A stretch of DNA of 43,887 bases from JBGCEZ01 sp045106735. GTDB taxonomy: Bacteria; Planctomycetota; Phycisphaerae; Phycisphaerales; SM1A02. A model generated the notes under the pieces. The model ran no database searches. It saw nothing but the letters and a program-made list of their open reading frames with translations, and was not told the origin of the DNA. A program made the translations under genes and the position numbers. How positions within the stretch are numbered: position 1 is the first letter of the stretch; each line of letters begins with the position of its first letter. The stretch spans positions 1 through 43,887 of the forward strand of contig JBGCEZ010000028.1 in the NCBI GenBank assembly GCA_045106735.1, written 5' to 3'. Below are positions 1 through 9,036 of this stretch, piece by piece.

Positions 1-843
1 CAAACCGCCGCTCTCGTCTTTTTGGTTCACGCGCTTGGCAAGGCATTTGCCAGCGGCACGGAAGCGCTCAACGCTGTCAAAGCCTCAAGCGCCAAGGCCG
101 ATGAACTCGCCAAGGAAGTGCACGCCAAGGCGCTGGCAGAAGCTGAAACCCGCGACCAGTCCGCAGCGGTCGTCAGCGCCATGTATGAGCGCGCCTCCGC
201 CATCGTTGCGAACCTTGAAGCGACCGCCCACGACCTCGGCGGCGCTGCGCAAAAGGTGCAGGCGACGACGCGAGACAGCAAGTCGAAGGCCGGCGCCATC
301 GCCAACAACGCCAACCTTGCCGCCGAACAGATGGCGAGCGTCGCCAGCGCCAGTTCGCAATTGGACCAGTCGATTGCCGACATTTCCACGCGGCTGGAAG
401 GCTCCCGCACCCACTCGCAAAGCGGGGCTGAAAACGCCGAAGCCGCTATGGCAACCGTGCGCTCCCTTGTCGAGCGGGCCGATGCCATTCACCGCGTGAT
501 CGAGCTGATTTCCGATATCGCCGAACAAACTAACCTTCTGGCGCTCAATGCGACGATCGAAGCGGCGCGGGCGGGTGACATGGGGAAAGGCTTTGCCGTC
601 GTTGCGTCGGAAATCAAGACGCTCGCCAGCGAGACTGCGAAAGCGACCGAGAGCATCGGCGCGAGCGTGCGGAAGATCCACGACGACATCGCGGCGGCGG
701 TGGCATCGATTGATGGCATTGCCACCGGCGTATCCGAGGTCAACCAGAGCACCAGCATCGTCGCCGCTGCGGTGGAAGAGCAATCGGTGCTGATGCAAGG
801 CATGTCGACCCGAGCGGACGAGCTGCTCGAGTCAACCCAGTAA
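1..843 (+). CDS. Methyl-accepting chemotaxis protein, signalling domain (5' partial, C-terminally short)
   Basis: This is the cytoplasmic coiled-coil signalling region of a chemoreceptor, which relays ligand signals to CheA/CheW. The frame is open at the left edge, so the N-terminus lies outside the window; the TTG at 22 is only the first in-window start. The protein is almost entirely Ala/Glu/Ser-rich helix. The hairpin tip that binds CheA/CheW is clear at about codons 172-207, with IAEQTNLLALNATIEAARAG followed by GKGFAVVASEIKTLA. After the tip only about 75 residues remain before TAA, against about 165 visible before it, although the two arms normally match in length. Style resembles alphaproteobacterial receptors and GC is lower by eye than in the rest of the window. 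It may be a truncated acquired gene or sit at an assembly join. The family call is firm. Confidence 0.88.
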   Translation, partial: QTAALVFLVHALGKAFASGTEALNAVKASSAKADELAKEVHAKALAEAETRDQSAAVVSAMYERASAIVANLEATAHDLGGAAQKVQATTRDSKSKAGAIANNANLAAEQMASVASASSQLDQSIADISTRLEGSRTHSQSGAENAEAAMATVRSLVERADAIHRVIELISDIAEQTNLLALNATIEAARAGDMGKGFAVVASEIKTLASETAKATESIGASVRKIHDDIAAAVASIDGIATGVSEVNQSTSIVAAAVEEQSVLMQGMSTRADELLESTQ

Positions 844-1437
844 GTCTTTGGGCTCGTCGTGCGGGGCGCGTCCGACGTTGCGGCGTCTCGTGGCCGGCCG
901 GCAACGCCGTCCACCTCCGCCCGCCGTGGATCTCGGCACCCGCCAACGACGTCAACGTCGCGGCCATGGCGGCGCGGATGGATCCCGCGTCATCGTGGCC
1001 GCGGCCACGCGCTGGACCGGCTTCGAAGACTGGTTTCTCCCGGCGTTCGGTCGTTCGACGGTGGCGTCCGGCGCTTGGTATCGGCTGCCGGTGTTGGCGC
1101 CCGGTGCTCACCCCGAGACGATGTGCCCGATGTCGCCGATCGCATCGCCGTTGGCGCCGCCGTTCGCGCCGCCGTTCGCGTCAACGATCGCACTGCCGAT
1201 CGCATCGACGTTCGCGCCGCCGGTCGCTCGTGCATTCTGCTTCCGCCATCTCGGCTGGTCGCCGGCGATCGGCTTGGCCGCCCGTCGAACAACCCTCACC
1301 CGTCCTGAGCACGATCAGTCCGCCCCTCGTGTAGTCGCCGAATCTCGGCGCAATCGAGTGGATATGCCTTCGATCCGGCTCCGCGAGAGGGACGGGAGCA
1401 TCGCACTCGGGACGAGACGGGCTTCTTCAACGGGCTG
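844..1437. other. Gap without a convincing gene
   Basis: About 590 bases lie between the chemoreceptor stop and the convergent EAL gene. Open frames here are Arg/Pro/Ala-rich shadows with no recognisable domain and no good ribosome binding site. The only internal structure seen is a cluster of short direct repeats at about 1135-1228. GC rises sharply on entering this stretch from the left. Confidence 0.5.
1135..1228. repeat. Short imperfect direct repeats
   Basis: Variants of cgccgccgttcg and of gccgatcgcatcg recur several times in under 100 bases. No gene is convincingly encoded here. This looks like local slippage expansion. Confidence 0.5.
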
Positions 1438-2442
1438 TCAGGCGGCGATTCGGTGGGCGGGTTGATCACCGTCGAGCTCAAGGGTCCCGGTGATGGGATT
1501 CGACTGCGGGCGGGCCAGGAAGAAGCCCTGGGCAAAGTCGATGCCGAGTTCGCGGCAGAATTCCAGTTCCGTCCGAGTCTCGATGCCTTCGGCGATCACC
1601 TGCACGTCGAGCTCCTGGCAGTGTCGGACGAGCCCGATGTACATCGCGGTGCTTCCCGTCGCGACTGCCCGTTGGAGAATTGCCCGGTCGAGCTTGACGT
1701 AGTCCGGGCGAAGTTCGTCGACAAAGTCCAGGTCGGTATTGCCCGCGCCGACATCGTCCAAGGCGACTTTCGCGCCCTCGGCTCGGTACTTGTCGAGGAT
1801 CGAGCGAAGGTGTCCGATGTCCGGGAACGACTCGCTCTCCACGACTTCAAAGACCAGATCCGACAATCCGACCCCCGCATCACGGGCGGCGGCAAACGTG
1901 GTGCGAAGGCAGACCTGCGGGTCGTACACCGTCGTGGGCATGAAGTTGATGAAGATCCGGCTGCCCGAGGAAACCACCGGGGCGCCTTGGCGGATCGCGA
2001 TGCTGCGGCACGTCTGGTCGAAGTTCAGCAGCAATCGATGCGCGCGGGCGGACTCGATCAGGACCGCGGGTGAAACAGGCGATCCCTCGTGGGTGGCCCG
2101 CACCAACGCTTCGTTTCCGTGCACGACGCTGGTTCGCAGGTCGACGATCGGTTGGAAGTGGAAATGGAACTGTTCGTCGCGCAGGGCGTGAAGAAACCAC
2201 GGATTCTCAATCCGGACACGGACCAAGTCCAGCGGCGATGCTTTCCAAGCATCGAACGACCCATCCGCGTCGATCGGGGTGGCCAGGACGCCTGACTTCT
2301 CGCTGTAGTTCAATTGGTCCGTGAGATCCCAGAGCTCCGCCAGTCGGGCCGACTCGACCCGGATCACTCCGTCGCTCGAGTCGGGAGCACCGAACACCGC
2401 GTGAAAGCGAGAAGACACCGGGTCCACGGCGCGGACGGCCAC
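1438..2442 (-). CDS. EAL-domain protein (probable c-di-GMP phosphodiesterase)
   Basis: EAL domains hydrolyse c-di-GMP to linear pGpG; some are catalytically dead sensors. The domain covers about residues 93-325. Key positions are kept: E111-A-L in GNEALVR, N166 in FINFMP, E199 in VFEVVES, the Asp pair D229-D230 in ALDDVGAGNTD, K250 in VKLDR, E285 in VIAEGIET and Q305 in QGFF. This suggests an active enzyme, although loop 6 reads DDVGAG where DDFGTG is usual and EAL is preceded by Asn rather than Phe. The first 90 residues match no domain I recognise. The start used is GTG at 2442. The frame stays open upstream to at least 2640 without ATG, GTG or TTG and passes a Cys cluster (CGHRCAC), so the true start is unsure. 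There is no GGDEF partner nearby. Confidence 0.88.
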   Translation of the reverse strand: MAVRAVDPVSSRFHAVFGAPDSSDGVIRVESARLAELWDLTDQLNYSEKSGVLATPIDADGSFDAWKASPLDLVRVRIENPWFLHALRDEQFHFHFQPIVDLRTSVVHGNEALVRATHEGSPVSPAVLIESARAHRLLLNFDQTCRSIAIRQGAPVVSSGSRIFINFMPTTVYDPQVCLRTTFAAARDAGVGLSDLVFEVVESESFPDIGHLRSILDKYRAEGAKVALDDVGAGNTDLDFVDELRPDYVKLDRAILQRAVATGSTAMYIGLVRHCQELDVQVIAEGIETRTELEFCRELGIDFAQGFFLARPQSNPITGTLELDGDQPAHRIAA

Positions 2443-2963
2443 GCCGGAGATCGGTCCGAACTCCGGAACCGTCTGGCAGGCGCATCGATGGCCGCAGGTC
2501 GGATGTTTTATGCTGGGTGCTCCATGACGGTGAGATCGTCCCGGTGGAGCGCGTCCATGAGCGGCATCGTGCGAAAGATCGGTGCGGTTTCCGCGCAGCT
2601 GCTGCGCGGTGGATGACCTTTCCGTGGGGCTCAGGAAGTGGGTCGCGGCAGATGGAGTGCGACGTGGAGGCGGGCGGCAGCGGAACCAAAGGGGCCGGTT
2701 GCTCCGCGCGACTCCTGGTTCACCTCCGCGCGGTCAACGCTGTCGGCGGGGACGGGCGGCGTCTCTGGCCAGAATGCACGTCAGAACGAGAGCGCAGTTG
2801 GGGCGACGTACCGGCAGAATCAGCGATTTCGCGGGTCGCGGCGTTCCCGCAACGCGATCGATCCGGAGAAGATGTCCGCGACCGTTCGCCGAATCATCCG
2901 ATCGCGCGATCGGGCGTTGGCCTCGTTTCTCGATCCTCCAGCCGTCGCCGAAGGGGCGTGTTC
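2443..2963. other. Divergent intergenic region between EAL and truC genes
   Basis: About 520 bases between two divergent genes. The minus frame of the EAL gene and the plus frame of truC both stay open through much of it, but neither extension has a credible start. Both promoters should lie here; I could not pick one by eye. Confidence 0.4.
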
Positions 2964-3776
2964 ATGACGTCCTCCAACGAACCGCCCGCCGACGTTTCCG
3001 TCGTCCCCGAATTCCCTCCGATTCCGTTCGCCACGCTCTTTCGCGATCACGCGTTGATCGTCGTTTCCAAGCCGCCGGGCGTGCTGGTGCACCGGACGGC
3101 GCTGTCGCGGGCGCGAGAGTCGTTCATGTTGCAGTCGGTGGCCGCCCACGTCGGACATCATGTTCACGCGGTGCACCGGCTCGATCGCAACACCTCGGGC
3201 ATCCTGATCTTTGCCCTTGATCCCGATGCGGCTCGGGCGGCCCAGGCGTCTTTGCAGTCGCCGTCGGCGAGCAAGGAGTACCTCGTCCTCGCCCGGGGCA
3301 TCGCGCCCGAAGTCTGGACGATGGATCGGCCGCTGCGGAGCGAGTCGGGTGAACCACGTCCCGCACGGACGCACGCGACACGAATGGCCGCGATCCCGGA
3401 CGAGCGATGTTCGCTGTTGCGAGTCACGATCGATACGGGCCGGCGCCATCAAATTCGCCGGCATTTGAATCACGCCGCGCACCATGTCGTGGGAGATACG
3501 ACCCACGGAAAGGGCAAGGTCAACGCGCATTTTCGCGCGGTCTACGGTCTGCCGCGGATGTTCCTCCACGCGTGGCGCGTGCAGTTCGAGCATCCCGTCG
3601 ACGGCCGTACGATCACGATCGCCGATCCGCTTGCCGAGGATCTGGATGCGGTGCTTGCCCGATTGCCGGGCGTGCCGCCGGGTGTGCTTGATACCGTCCG
3701 GCCGACGTTGCACGTTGAACCCGCCGGGGGCGCCGGGGGCGCTGACGGCGCTGACGGCGCTACCGGCCGAGACTGA
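2964..3776 (+). CDS. truC: RluA-family tRNA pseudouridine synthase, TruC-like
   Basis: This enzyme isomerises uridine to pseudouridine in RNA; TruC acts on U65 of certain tRNAs. The 270-residue protein carries the RluA catalytic motif HRLDRNTSG, with the catalytic Asp at residue 74. It also has the stretch typical of TruC, GRRHQIRRHLNHAAHHVVGD followed by TTHGKGKVN, and then the closing motif MFLHAW. ATG at 2964 was chosen because aagggg lies about 7 bases upstream and homology begins just after it. The frame is open far upstream, but that part is Arg-rich and unlike the family. The last 16 residues are Gly/Ala/Asp low complexity, from a ggcgctgac-type DNA repeat. The gene converges on the DNRLRE gene with a 31-base gap. 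The family is certain; the exact target is inferred from the TruC-like motifs. Confidence 0.88.
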   Translation: MTSSNEPPADVSVVPEFPPIPFATLFRDHALIVVSKPPGVLVHRTALSRARESFMLQSVAAHVGHHVHAVHRLDRNTSGILIFALDPDAARAAQASLQSPSASKEYLVLARGIAPEVWTMDRPLRSESGEPRPARTHATRMAAIPDERCSLLRVTIDTGRRHQIRRHLNHAAHHVVGDTTHGKGKVNAHFRAVYGLPRMFLHAWRVQFEHPVDGRTITIADPLAEDLDAVLARLPGVPPGVLDTVRPTLHVEPAGGAGGADGADGATGRD

Positions 3777-3807
3777 ACGTGCGTCGCTGCGCGGCCCCGC
3801 GGTCGAT

Positions 3808-4680
3808 TCAGCAGGGGCCGAACGCCGCGAGGACCACAAGCAAGTCGGCGAACGACACTTCGGTGTCGCCATCGACATCGCCGGGACAAGAGCCCGGCGG
3901 ACACGGGCCGAAGCCGGCCAGCACGGCCAGGATGTCGTCGAAGTCGACGGCTCCATCGCCGTCGGCGTCCCCGGGGCACGAGGGCGGCGGGAGGACGTAG
4001 CTCACACGGAGCCGTGGCCGCAGGCTGGCCACCCCGATTTCGCGGGTATCGAATCGCTTGGCCGTTGCGTCATCGGACTCATCTCCGACCATGATCCAGC
4101 CGTGGTTCGTGGTGTCGTCCGCGACCCACGCGGCCACGTCCTTGACCAAGCCAGGTCCCGACCAGGTGTAAGAACCGACGTTGCCGACGGCGGTGGCGGC
4201 GCTGGTGGCGGCCGCGAAGTCGCCTCCGGGTGTCGTCCACGCTTCACCGTTGAGACTTGCCATCGTCCACGTGCAGTCACCGTCCTGGGCCGGCGCGCCG
4301 ACGCCCTCGCCGCCGATTGGCATCGATGGTCCCTCGGTCCAGCTCCGCGAGAGTCGGTGGATGGCGACGGTCCGCGAGGCCGGCGACGCGACCCGCGAGC
4401 AATTCAGCGACAGGGTTGCCGACTGGATCGTCGCCCCGGCGGGGATCGTCGAGAGATCAAAGTGCAGCATTCCACGACGATCGCGGATGGCCGCGGGCTG
4501 TCCCGTTGCTCCCGCGAAGCAGTGGCTTCCCGCGCCATTGGCCAGCAATCCCTCGGGCGATTCGACGAGGGTGGCATCGCGGGACGGGCCAAGGACGACT
4601 TCCTCCGGTGGCCCAGCGGCCGAGGCCGTCGCGGCGAACGAACACACGATCCACGGGAAAGCGCGGCGAAAGATGGACAT
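3808..4680 (-). CDS. Secreted DNRLRE-domain protein with GC-type dockerin-like tail
   Basis: This is a 290-residue exported protein. The N-terminus is a Sec signal (MSIFRRAFPWIVCSFAATAS, cut near ASAAG). Residues about 30-235 form a DNRLRE-type beta domain: it opens with GPSRDATLVES, continues with RRGMLHFDLSTIPAGATIQS and keeps RTVAIHRLSRSWTEG. This class of extracellular structural domain has no known enzymatic activity. The tail has two Asp-rich loop modules (DADGDGAVDFDDILAVLAGF and DVDGDTEVSFADLLVVLAAF), each ending in Gly-Pro-Cys, as in planctomycetal dockerin-like anchoring modules. ATG at 4680 was chosen over the longer open frame because the signal peptide begins there. The role is probably a cell-surface or matrix component, which is an inference. 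Confidence 0.85.
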   Translation of the reverse strand: MSIFRRAFPWIVCSFAATASAAGPPEEVVLGPSRDATLVESPEGLLANGAGSHCFAGATGQPAAIRDRRGMLHFDLSTIPAGATIQSATLSLNCSRVASPASRTVAIHRLSRSWTEGPSMPIGGEGVGAPAQDGDCTWTMASLNGEAWTTPGGDFAAATSAATAVGNVGSYTWSGPGLVKDVAAWVADDTTNHGWIMVGDESDDATAKRFDTREIGVASLRPRLRVSYVLPPPSCPGDADGDGAVDFDDILAVLAGFGPCPPGSCPGDVDGDTEVSFADLLVVLAAFGPC

Positions 4681-5188
4681 GACGGGAGCTCTCGTGGCTG
4701 GACGCATGGGTGGGCGGCCGGCGGGGGGCGGAATTCGTGGCGAGCGGAGAACGGCGAGTGACGGATCACGGATGAGGCGTGGTGGGCAGGGGACGATCGG
4801 CGATGGGTCGCGAGCGATGACGGCGACGGGAGGTGCTCGCCGGCGTTCGGTCCGAACGTGTCGGAATCGTGCCGCCGGGCCATGGCATCCGGCGTGACCT
4901 CGGGAAACGCAACGGATTCGGTGCATCCGATCGGGGATGAATCGCATCAAACTGAACGTGGCGACGGAACGGGCGTCTTTCTGCCTCGCTCCGTCCAACC
5001 GCGAGCACTCGCCAGAAATTCGATCCCTCTGAGAACGTAGCGACTTCGGTTTCCCGACTCAGCCCCTCGCTTCCGAATTGAGACACACTCTCAGCCCACG
5101 GGAGTGGGGCCCGCGTGCGATCATGTCCCGAACCGATCCCGGCCACCGCCTTCGCCAGAGGTGGGTCCACCCTCCTGGAGCCAGTCCG
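4681..5188. other. Divergent intergenic region upstream of the molybdenum hydroxylase operon
   Basis: About 510 bases between the DNRLRE gene and the hydroxylase operon. Both neighbours read away from it, so it should hold both promoters. No gene is supported; open frames are Arg/Pro-rich shadows. I could not assign -35/-10 boxes with confidence. Confidence 0.4.
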
Positions 5189-5893
5189 ATGCCCGAACCC
5201 GATGTCACTCCCGATCCGTCGCCCCACGGACCGCCGGACGGGGCCGGGGGCGTCTCCCGGCGTTCCTTCTTGCGATCTGCCGGCCTCTCGGCTGCCGCCG
5301 CGGCCGCGGCTTCCCCGGCCGTCGCTCGCCACGCGATGCCCGGAACCGAAGGATCGGACGCCGCCGCGGCCGACGCCGCAATCTCGGCGACCCGCATCGG
5401 GCCCGAGCCGTCGGCCGTTCGCATGATGGTGAACGGGGCGGAGCTCCGGCCGTCGGTCGAACCGGCCACGACGCTGCTCGAGACCTTGCGGCACGAATGT
5501 GACCTGACGGGTTCCAAGCAAGTCTGCGACCGCGCGAGCTGCGGCGGATGCAGCGTGTTGGTGGACGGCGATCTGGTCGCCTCCTGCATGATGCTGGCCC
5601 ACGACGCCGACGGTCGAACCGTCACCACGATCGAGGGACTCCGCCAAGCCGATGGATCGCTGCACCCGTTGCAGGAAGCCTTCGTCCGGCACGATGCCCT
5701 GCAGTGCGGCTACTGCACGCCCGGTTTCGTGATGGCGGCCAAGTCGCTGCTCGACCGCGTCCCCAAGCCCACGCTCGATGAGATCAAGCAGGGCCTCGCC
5801 GGCAACATCTGCCGCTGCGGGACGTACACCAACATCTTCAATGCCGTGCTGGACGCTTCCGGTCAGCCGCTTCTCACCGACGGGGAGCTTTGA
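5189..5893 (+). CDS. Tat-exported 2Fe-2S subunit of a molybdenum hydroxylase (PaoA-like)
   Basis: This is the small electron-transfer subunit of a xanthine-oxidase-family enzyme. A twin-arginine signal (SRRSFLRSAGLSAAAAAAAS, Arg24-Arg25) indicates folded export, as in E. coli PaoA. The ferredoxin-like cluster uses C113, C118, C121 and C133 in CDRASCGGCSVLVDG and LVASC. The helical second cluster shows QCGYCTPGF and ICRCGTYTNI. ATG at 5189 was chosen for the ggag 8 bases upstream (tcctggagccagtccg) and because it places the Tat motif normally; an in-frame start at 5078 would bury it. It is the first gene of a six-gene unit with 3-base gaps or overlaps. The large subunits carry no export signal, so this subunit probably carries the whole complex across the membrane. 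Confidence 0.93.
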   Translation: MPEPDVTPDPSPHGPPDGAGGVSRRSFLRSAGLSAAAAAAASPAVARHAMPGTEGSDAAAADAAISATRIGPEPSAVRMMVNGAELRPSVEPATTLLETLRHECDLTGSKQVCDRASCGGCSVLVDGDLVASCMMLAHDADGRTVTTIEGLRQADGSLHPLQEAFVRHDALQCGYCTPGFVMAAKSLLDRVPKPTLDEIKQGLAGNICRCGTYTNIFNAVLDASGQPLLTDGEL

Positions 5894-5896
5894 GCC

Positions 5897-8035
5897 ATGT
5901 CATCTCGCACCCGAAGCGCCGCCGCGGGATTCGATGTCACCACCGCGGTGAGCGACATCCGGCCCGCCAATGACGGCATCGCCATGGACACCGACACCAG
6001 CCGACTTGACGGCGTGCCCAAGATCGATGGCAGCGCGAAGTACGGCCGGGATGTCCTGCCCGACAACGTCGCCTTCGCCCGGTTCATCCGCTGCCCGCTC
6101 GGCAATGCCGAATTGCTGAGCGCCGACGCCGACGCCGCCCGGGCGGTTCCTGGCGTCGTCCTGGTGCGCATGGATCGCGATTCCGCGAACTACCACGGAC
6201 GCGTCGTCGGCCTCATGGCCGCAGACTCGCCGCGAGCCCTGGACCGAGGCATGCGGGCCCTGAACATGCAGTGGAAGCCGCTGGATGCGGTGCGCGGTAT
6301 CCAGGACATGGACTTCGACGATCCGTCGGAGCAAGACAACCAAGCCCTCGCCCGGGCCGACGTTGTTCTGGAAGCGGTGTACACCACGCCGGTCCAGACG
6401 CACTGCTGCTTCGAGACGCACGGTTCCGTCGTGGACGCCTCGGCGGCTGACGGCACGGTCGAAGCCTGGGTCAGCACCCAGGGCGTGCAAGGCGCGGCCG
6501 ACGGCATCGCTCGGGCGCTGGAAATCGATCGCTCCAAGGTTCTCGTCCACGCCGACTACGTCGGTGGCGGCTTCGGCAGCAAGATCGGCGGCGGCGGCAA
6601 GGAAGGCGCGACCGCGGCCCGGCTCAGCCGTGACCTCGGCCGGCCGGTCTGGCTGTTCTGCGATCGCGCCGAAGAACACCTCGACACCGGCAACCGGCCG
6701 TCCAGCCGCACGTTCGTGCGGGTCGGGGCGACGAACGAGGGTCGCATCACCGGCGGGTTCATTCGCACCGCTGGCGACGTGGGGATCTCCCGTGGCGGCG
6801 GCGGCGTGTCGATTCCATCCGGGCGCTACGACCTCGGTTCGATCGATGGCGACCACCGCGACGTCAAGTGTGCCGGTGGCGGACCGCGTCCGTTCCGGGC
6901 GCCCGGCAAGCCGCAGGGAGCCTTCGCCGAAGAGATGATGATCGACGAGCTCGCCACGCAGTTGGACATGGATCCACTGCAGCTGCGTCTGGGGCTGGAA
7001 CGCAGCGATGAGCGCCGTCGCATGTTCCAGCGCGGCGCCGCGGCGATCGGCTGGGACAAGCGTGGCGACACCAAGACGGCCGGCGACGGCGGCGTGGTGC
7101 GGACCGGCTACGGCATGGGCAGCACCAACTGGCCGGCGTTCCCATCACAGAGCGAAGCCGAGGTCATCATCAATCCCGACGGCTCGGTCGTGGCCCGACA
7201 GGGCGCCCAAGATATTGGGACCGGCCACCGGACGGCGATGGGCATCTGTTGTGCGTCGACCCTCGGCATTCCGCTGCGGTACGTCACAAGTGAGACGGGC
7301 AAGTCCAACCAGCCATACGGTCCGGCCTCGGGCGGATCGGTCACGTTGACCAACACCGCACCGGCCATGGAAGCGGCGGCGGCCAAGGCCCTCGAACGCA
7401 TGACCACCGCCCTGGCCGAGCGCGAAGGCGGCGAGCCGGGCGACTACGGCGTGACCGAAGGGCAGGTGCTTCGCGACGGCGCGCCGATCATGAGCTGGGA
7501 AGAAGCGTGCGGACTCATGCCGCGGGCGATTCGCGGCGAAGGCCGGCACAGCCCGCGACGCGGCGGCGGCCGGGGCGGCTCCGGCCACTCCGACGGCGTG
7601 CAGTTTGCCCGGGCGACGGTCGACACCGAGACCGGCGTCGTCAGCGTCGACCACGTGGTGGCGATCCAAGCCTGCGGCCGCATCGTCTGCCGCAAGACGA
7701 CCGAAAGCCAGATCATCGGCGGGGTCATTCAGGGCGTGAGCTACGCCCTGTTCGAGCAGCGCATCCTGGACGGCCAAACCGGGGCGATGGTCAATCCGAA
7801 CATGGAGTGGTACCGCATCCTCGGTTCCAAGGACATGCCGCGAATCGAGTGCTTCCTGTGGGACCACGGGGCGACCACGGTCAAACCAATCGGTGAACCA
7901 CCGACGATTCCCACCGCCGGCGCCGTCGCCTGTGCGGTCTACAACGCGATCGGATCACCGGTGCGATCGCTTCCACTGGCCCCGCACCACGTGCTTGCCG
8001 CCGTGGCTGCCGGCCGCAATGGAGGTGGCGCGTGA
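5897..8035 (+). CDS. Molybdopterin-binding large subunit of aldehyde/xanthine-oxidase-type hydroxylase (PaoC-like)
   Basis: This catalytic subunit holds the molybdenum cofactor and hydroxylates aldehydes or N-heterocycles. The 712 residues match the usual PaoC-type length. Visible motifs are the N-terminal SRLDGVPKIDGSAKYGRDV, the Moco loop YVGGGFGSK, RAPGKPQGAFAEEMMIDELA, GAQDIGTGH and ACGRIV. The catalytic Glu is E667 in KPIGEPPTIPTAGAVA. A Gly/Arg-rich insertion (RGGGRGGSGHSDG) precedes the VQFARATVD strand. There is no signal peptide, consistent with co-export on the Tat subunit. It starts 3 bases after the previous stop and overlaps the next gene by 4 bases. The substrate cannot be read from sequence; PaoABC relatives oxidise aromatic aldehydes. 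Confidence 0.93.
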   Translation: MSSRTRSAAAGFDVTTAVSDIRPANDGIAMDTDTSRLDGVPKIDGSAKYGRDVLPDNVAFARFIRCPLGNAELLSADADAARAVPGVVLVRMDRDSANYHGRVVGLMAADSPRALDRGMRALNMQWKPLDAVRGIQDMDFDDPSEQDNQALARADVVLEAVYTTPVQTHCCFETHGSVVDASAADGTVEAWVSTQGVQGAADGIARALEIDRSKVLVHADYVGGGFGSKIGGGGKEGATAARLSRDLGRPVWLFCDRAEEHLDTGNRPSSRTFVRVGATNEGRITGGFIRTAGDVGISRGGGGVSIPSGRYDLGSIDGDHRDVKCAGGGPRPFRAPGKPQGAFAEEMMIDELATQLDMDPLQLRLGLERSDERRRMFQRGAAAIGWDKRGDTKTAGDGGVVRTGYGMGSTNWPAFPSQSEAEVIINPDGSVVARQGAQDIGTGHRTAMGICCASTLGIPLRYVTSETGKSNQPYGPASGGSVTLTNTAPAMEAAAAKALERMTTALAEREGGEPGDYGVTEGQVLRDGAPIMSWEEACGLMPRAIRGEGRHSPRRGGGRGGSGHSDGVQFARATVDTETGVVSVDHVVAIQACGRIVCRKTTESQIIGGVIQGVSYALFEQRILDGQTGAMVNPNMEWYRILGSKDMPRIECFLWDHGATTVKPIGEPPTIPTAGAVACAVYNAIGSPVRSLPLAPHHVLAAVAAGRNGGGA

Positions 8036-9036
8036 ACCCATTCCAGATCATTCGACCCGAGACCTACGAGGACGCAGCCGCGGTGATGTCCCGTGGGGAC
8101 TTCTCACTCCCGGTGCTCAAGGCCGGCGGCATGGACATCGTTGACCACCTGAAGGAAGGGCTCATGGAGCCCGATGCCTTGGTCGACGTCAAGCGCGTGC
8201 GCCGCGGCGGTGGAGACGCGATCGTTCGTGAAGACGACCGCATCCTGATCGACGCCGGGGCGACCCTGGCCGAGATCGCCGCGAGTCCGCTCGTGACCGC
8301 ATCGGCGCCAGGCTTGGCCATGGCCGCCGGTGACGCGGCGACGCCGCATGTTCGCAGCGTGGCGTCGGCCGCCGGAAACTTGCTGCAGCGTCCGCGCTGT
8401 TGGTACTACCGCCAGTCGCAATACGACTGCCTCAAGAAGGGCGGCGATCGCTGCTACGCGGTCGACGGCGAGAACCAGTACCACGCGATTCTCGGCGGCC
8501 AGAGCTGCCACATCGTGCACCCCTCGAATCTGGCCGTGGCCATGAGCGTGCTTGATGGGCGCGTCCATGTCATCGGCGGCGATCGCGATTCGATCGCTTT
8601 GGGCGACCTGTTTCAGATGCCCTCGCGTGGCGTGCGGCGAGAACACGTGCTCGAGTCGGGCGAAGTCATCACCCACGTGTCGGTCGCGGCCGGGCCCAAC
8701 AGCAGCTATCTGGCGGTGAAGCACAAGCAGTCCTTCGACTGGCCGCTGGTGTCGGCGGCGGCGTCCGTGCAGATGGACGGCGGGCGCATCGCGGCGGCCA
8801 CCGTCTGCTGCGGGGCGGTTGCCCCGGTGCCGTGGCGGGTGCCGAACGTGGACGCGGCCCTGGTCGGCGTCGACCCCGAAGATTCGGCGGCCATGACCGC
8901 CGCGAGTGAACTGGCGGTGGCCGACGCCCGGCCACTGACCCAGAACGGATACAAGGTGCAGCTCCTGCCGGTGGCCGTCCGCCGGGCGGTGCGCATGGCC
9001 GCCGGATTGCCGGCGATCGCGGAGGACCGTCGATGA
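8032..9036 (+). CDS. FAD / 4Fe-4S subunit of molybdenum hydroxylase (PaoB-like)
   Basis: This middle subunit passes electrons between the iron-sulfur clusters and an acceptor via FAD. The 334 residues include the FAD-binding LKAGGMDIVDHLK and ATPHVRSVASAAGNL regions. The PaoB hallmark is an insertion with four Cys: RPRCWYYRQSQYDC, GGDRCYAVDGEN and GGQSCHIVHPSNLA. In PaoB the equivalent Cys bind an extra 4Fe-4S cluster, which separates this type from ordinary CoxM/XdhB subunits. The GTG start overlaps the previous stop (GTGA) and the gene ends in an ATGA overlap with the next one. The C-terminal part fits the CO-dehydrogenase flavoprotein C-terminal domain. Assignment to this subtype is strong. 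Confidence 0.93.
   Translation: MNPFQIIRPETYEDAAAVMSRGDFSLPVLKAGGMDIVDHLKEGLMEPDALVDVKRVRRGGGDAIVREDDRILIDAGATLAEIAASPLVTASAPGLAMAAGDAATPHVRSVASAAGNLLQRPRCWYYRQSQYDCLKKGGDRCYAVDGENQYHAILGGQSCHIVHPSNLAVAMSVLDGRVHVIGGDRDSIALGDLFQMPSRGVRREHVLESGEVITHVSVAAGPNSSYLAVKHKQSFDWPLVSAAASVQMDGGRIAAATVCCGAVAPVPWRVPNVDAALVGVDPEDSAAMTAASELAVADARPLTQNGYKVQLLPVAVRRAVRMAAGLPAIAEDRR

Noticed and set aside
848..1465. Plus-strand frame with Pro/Ala/Ser repeats after the chemoreceptor
   Set aside because: Low-complexity translation of noncoding direct repeats. No ribosome binding site and no known domain.
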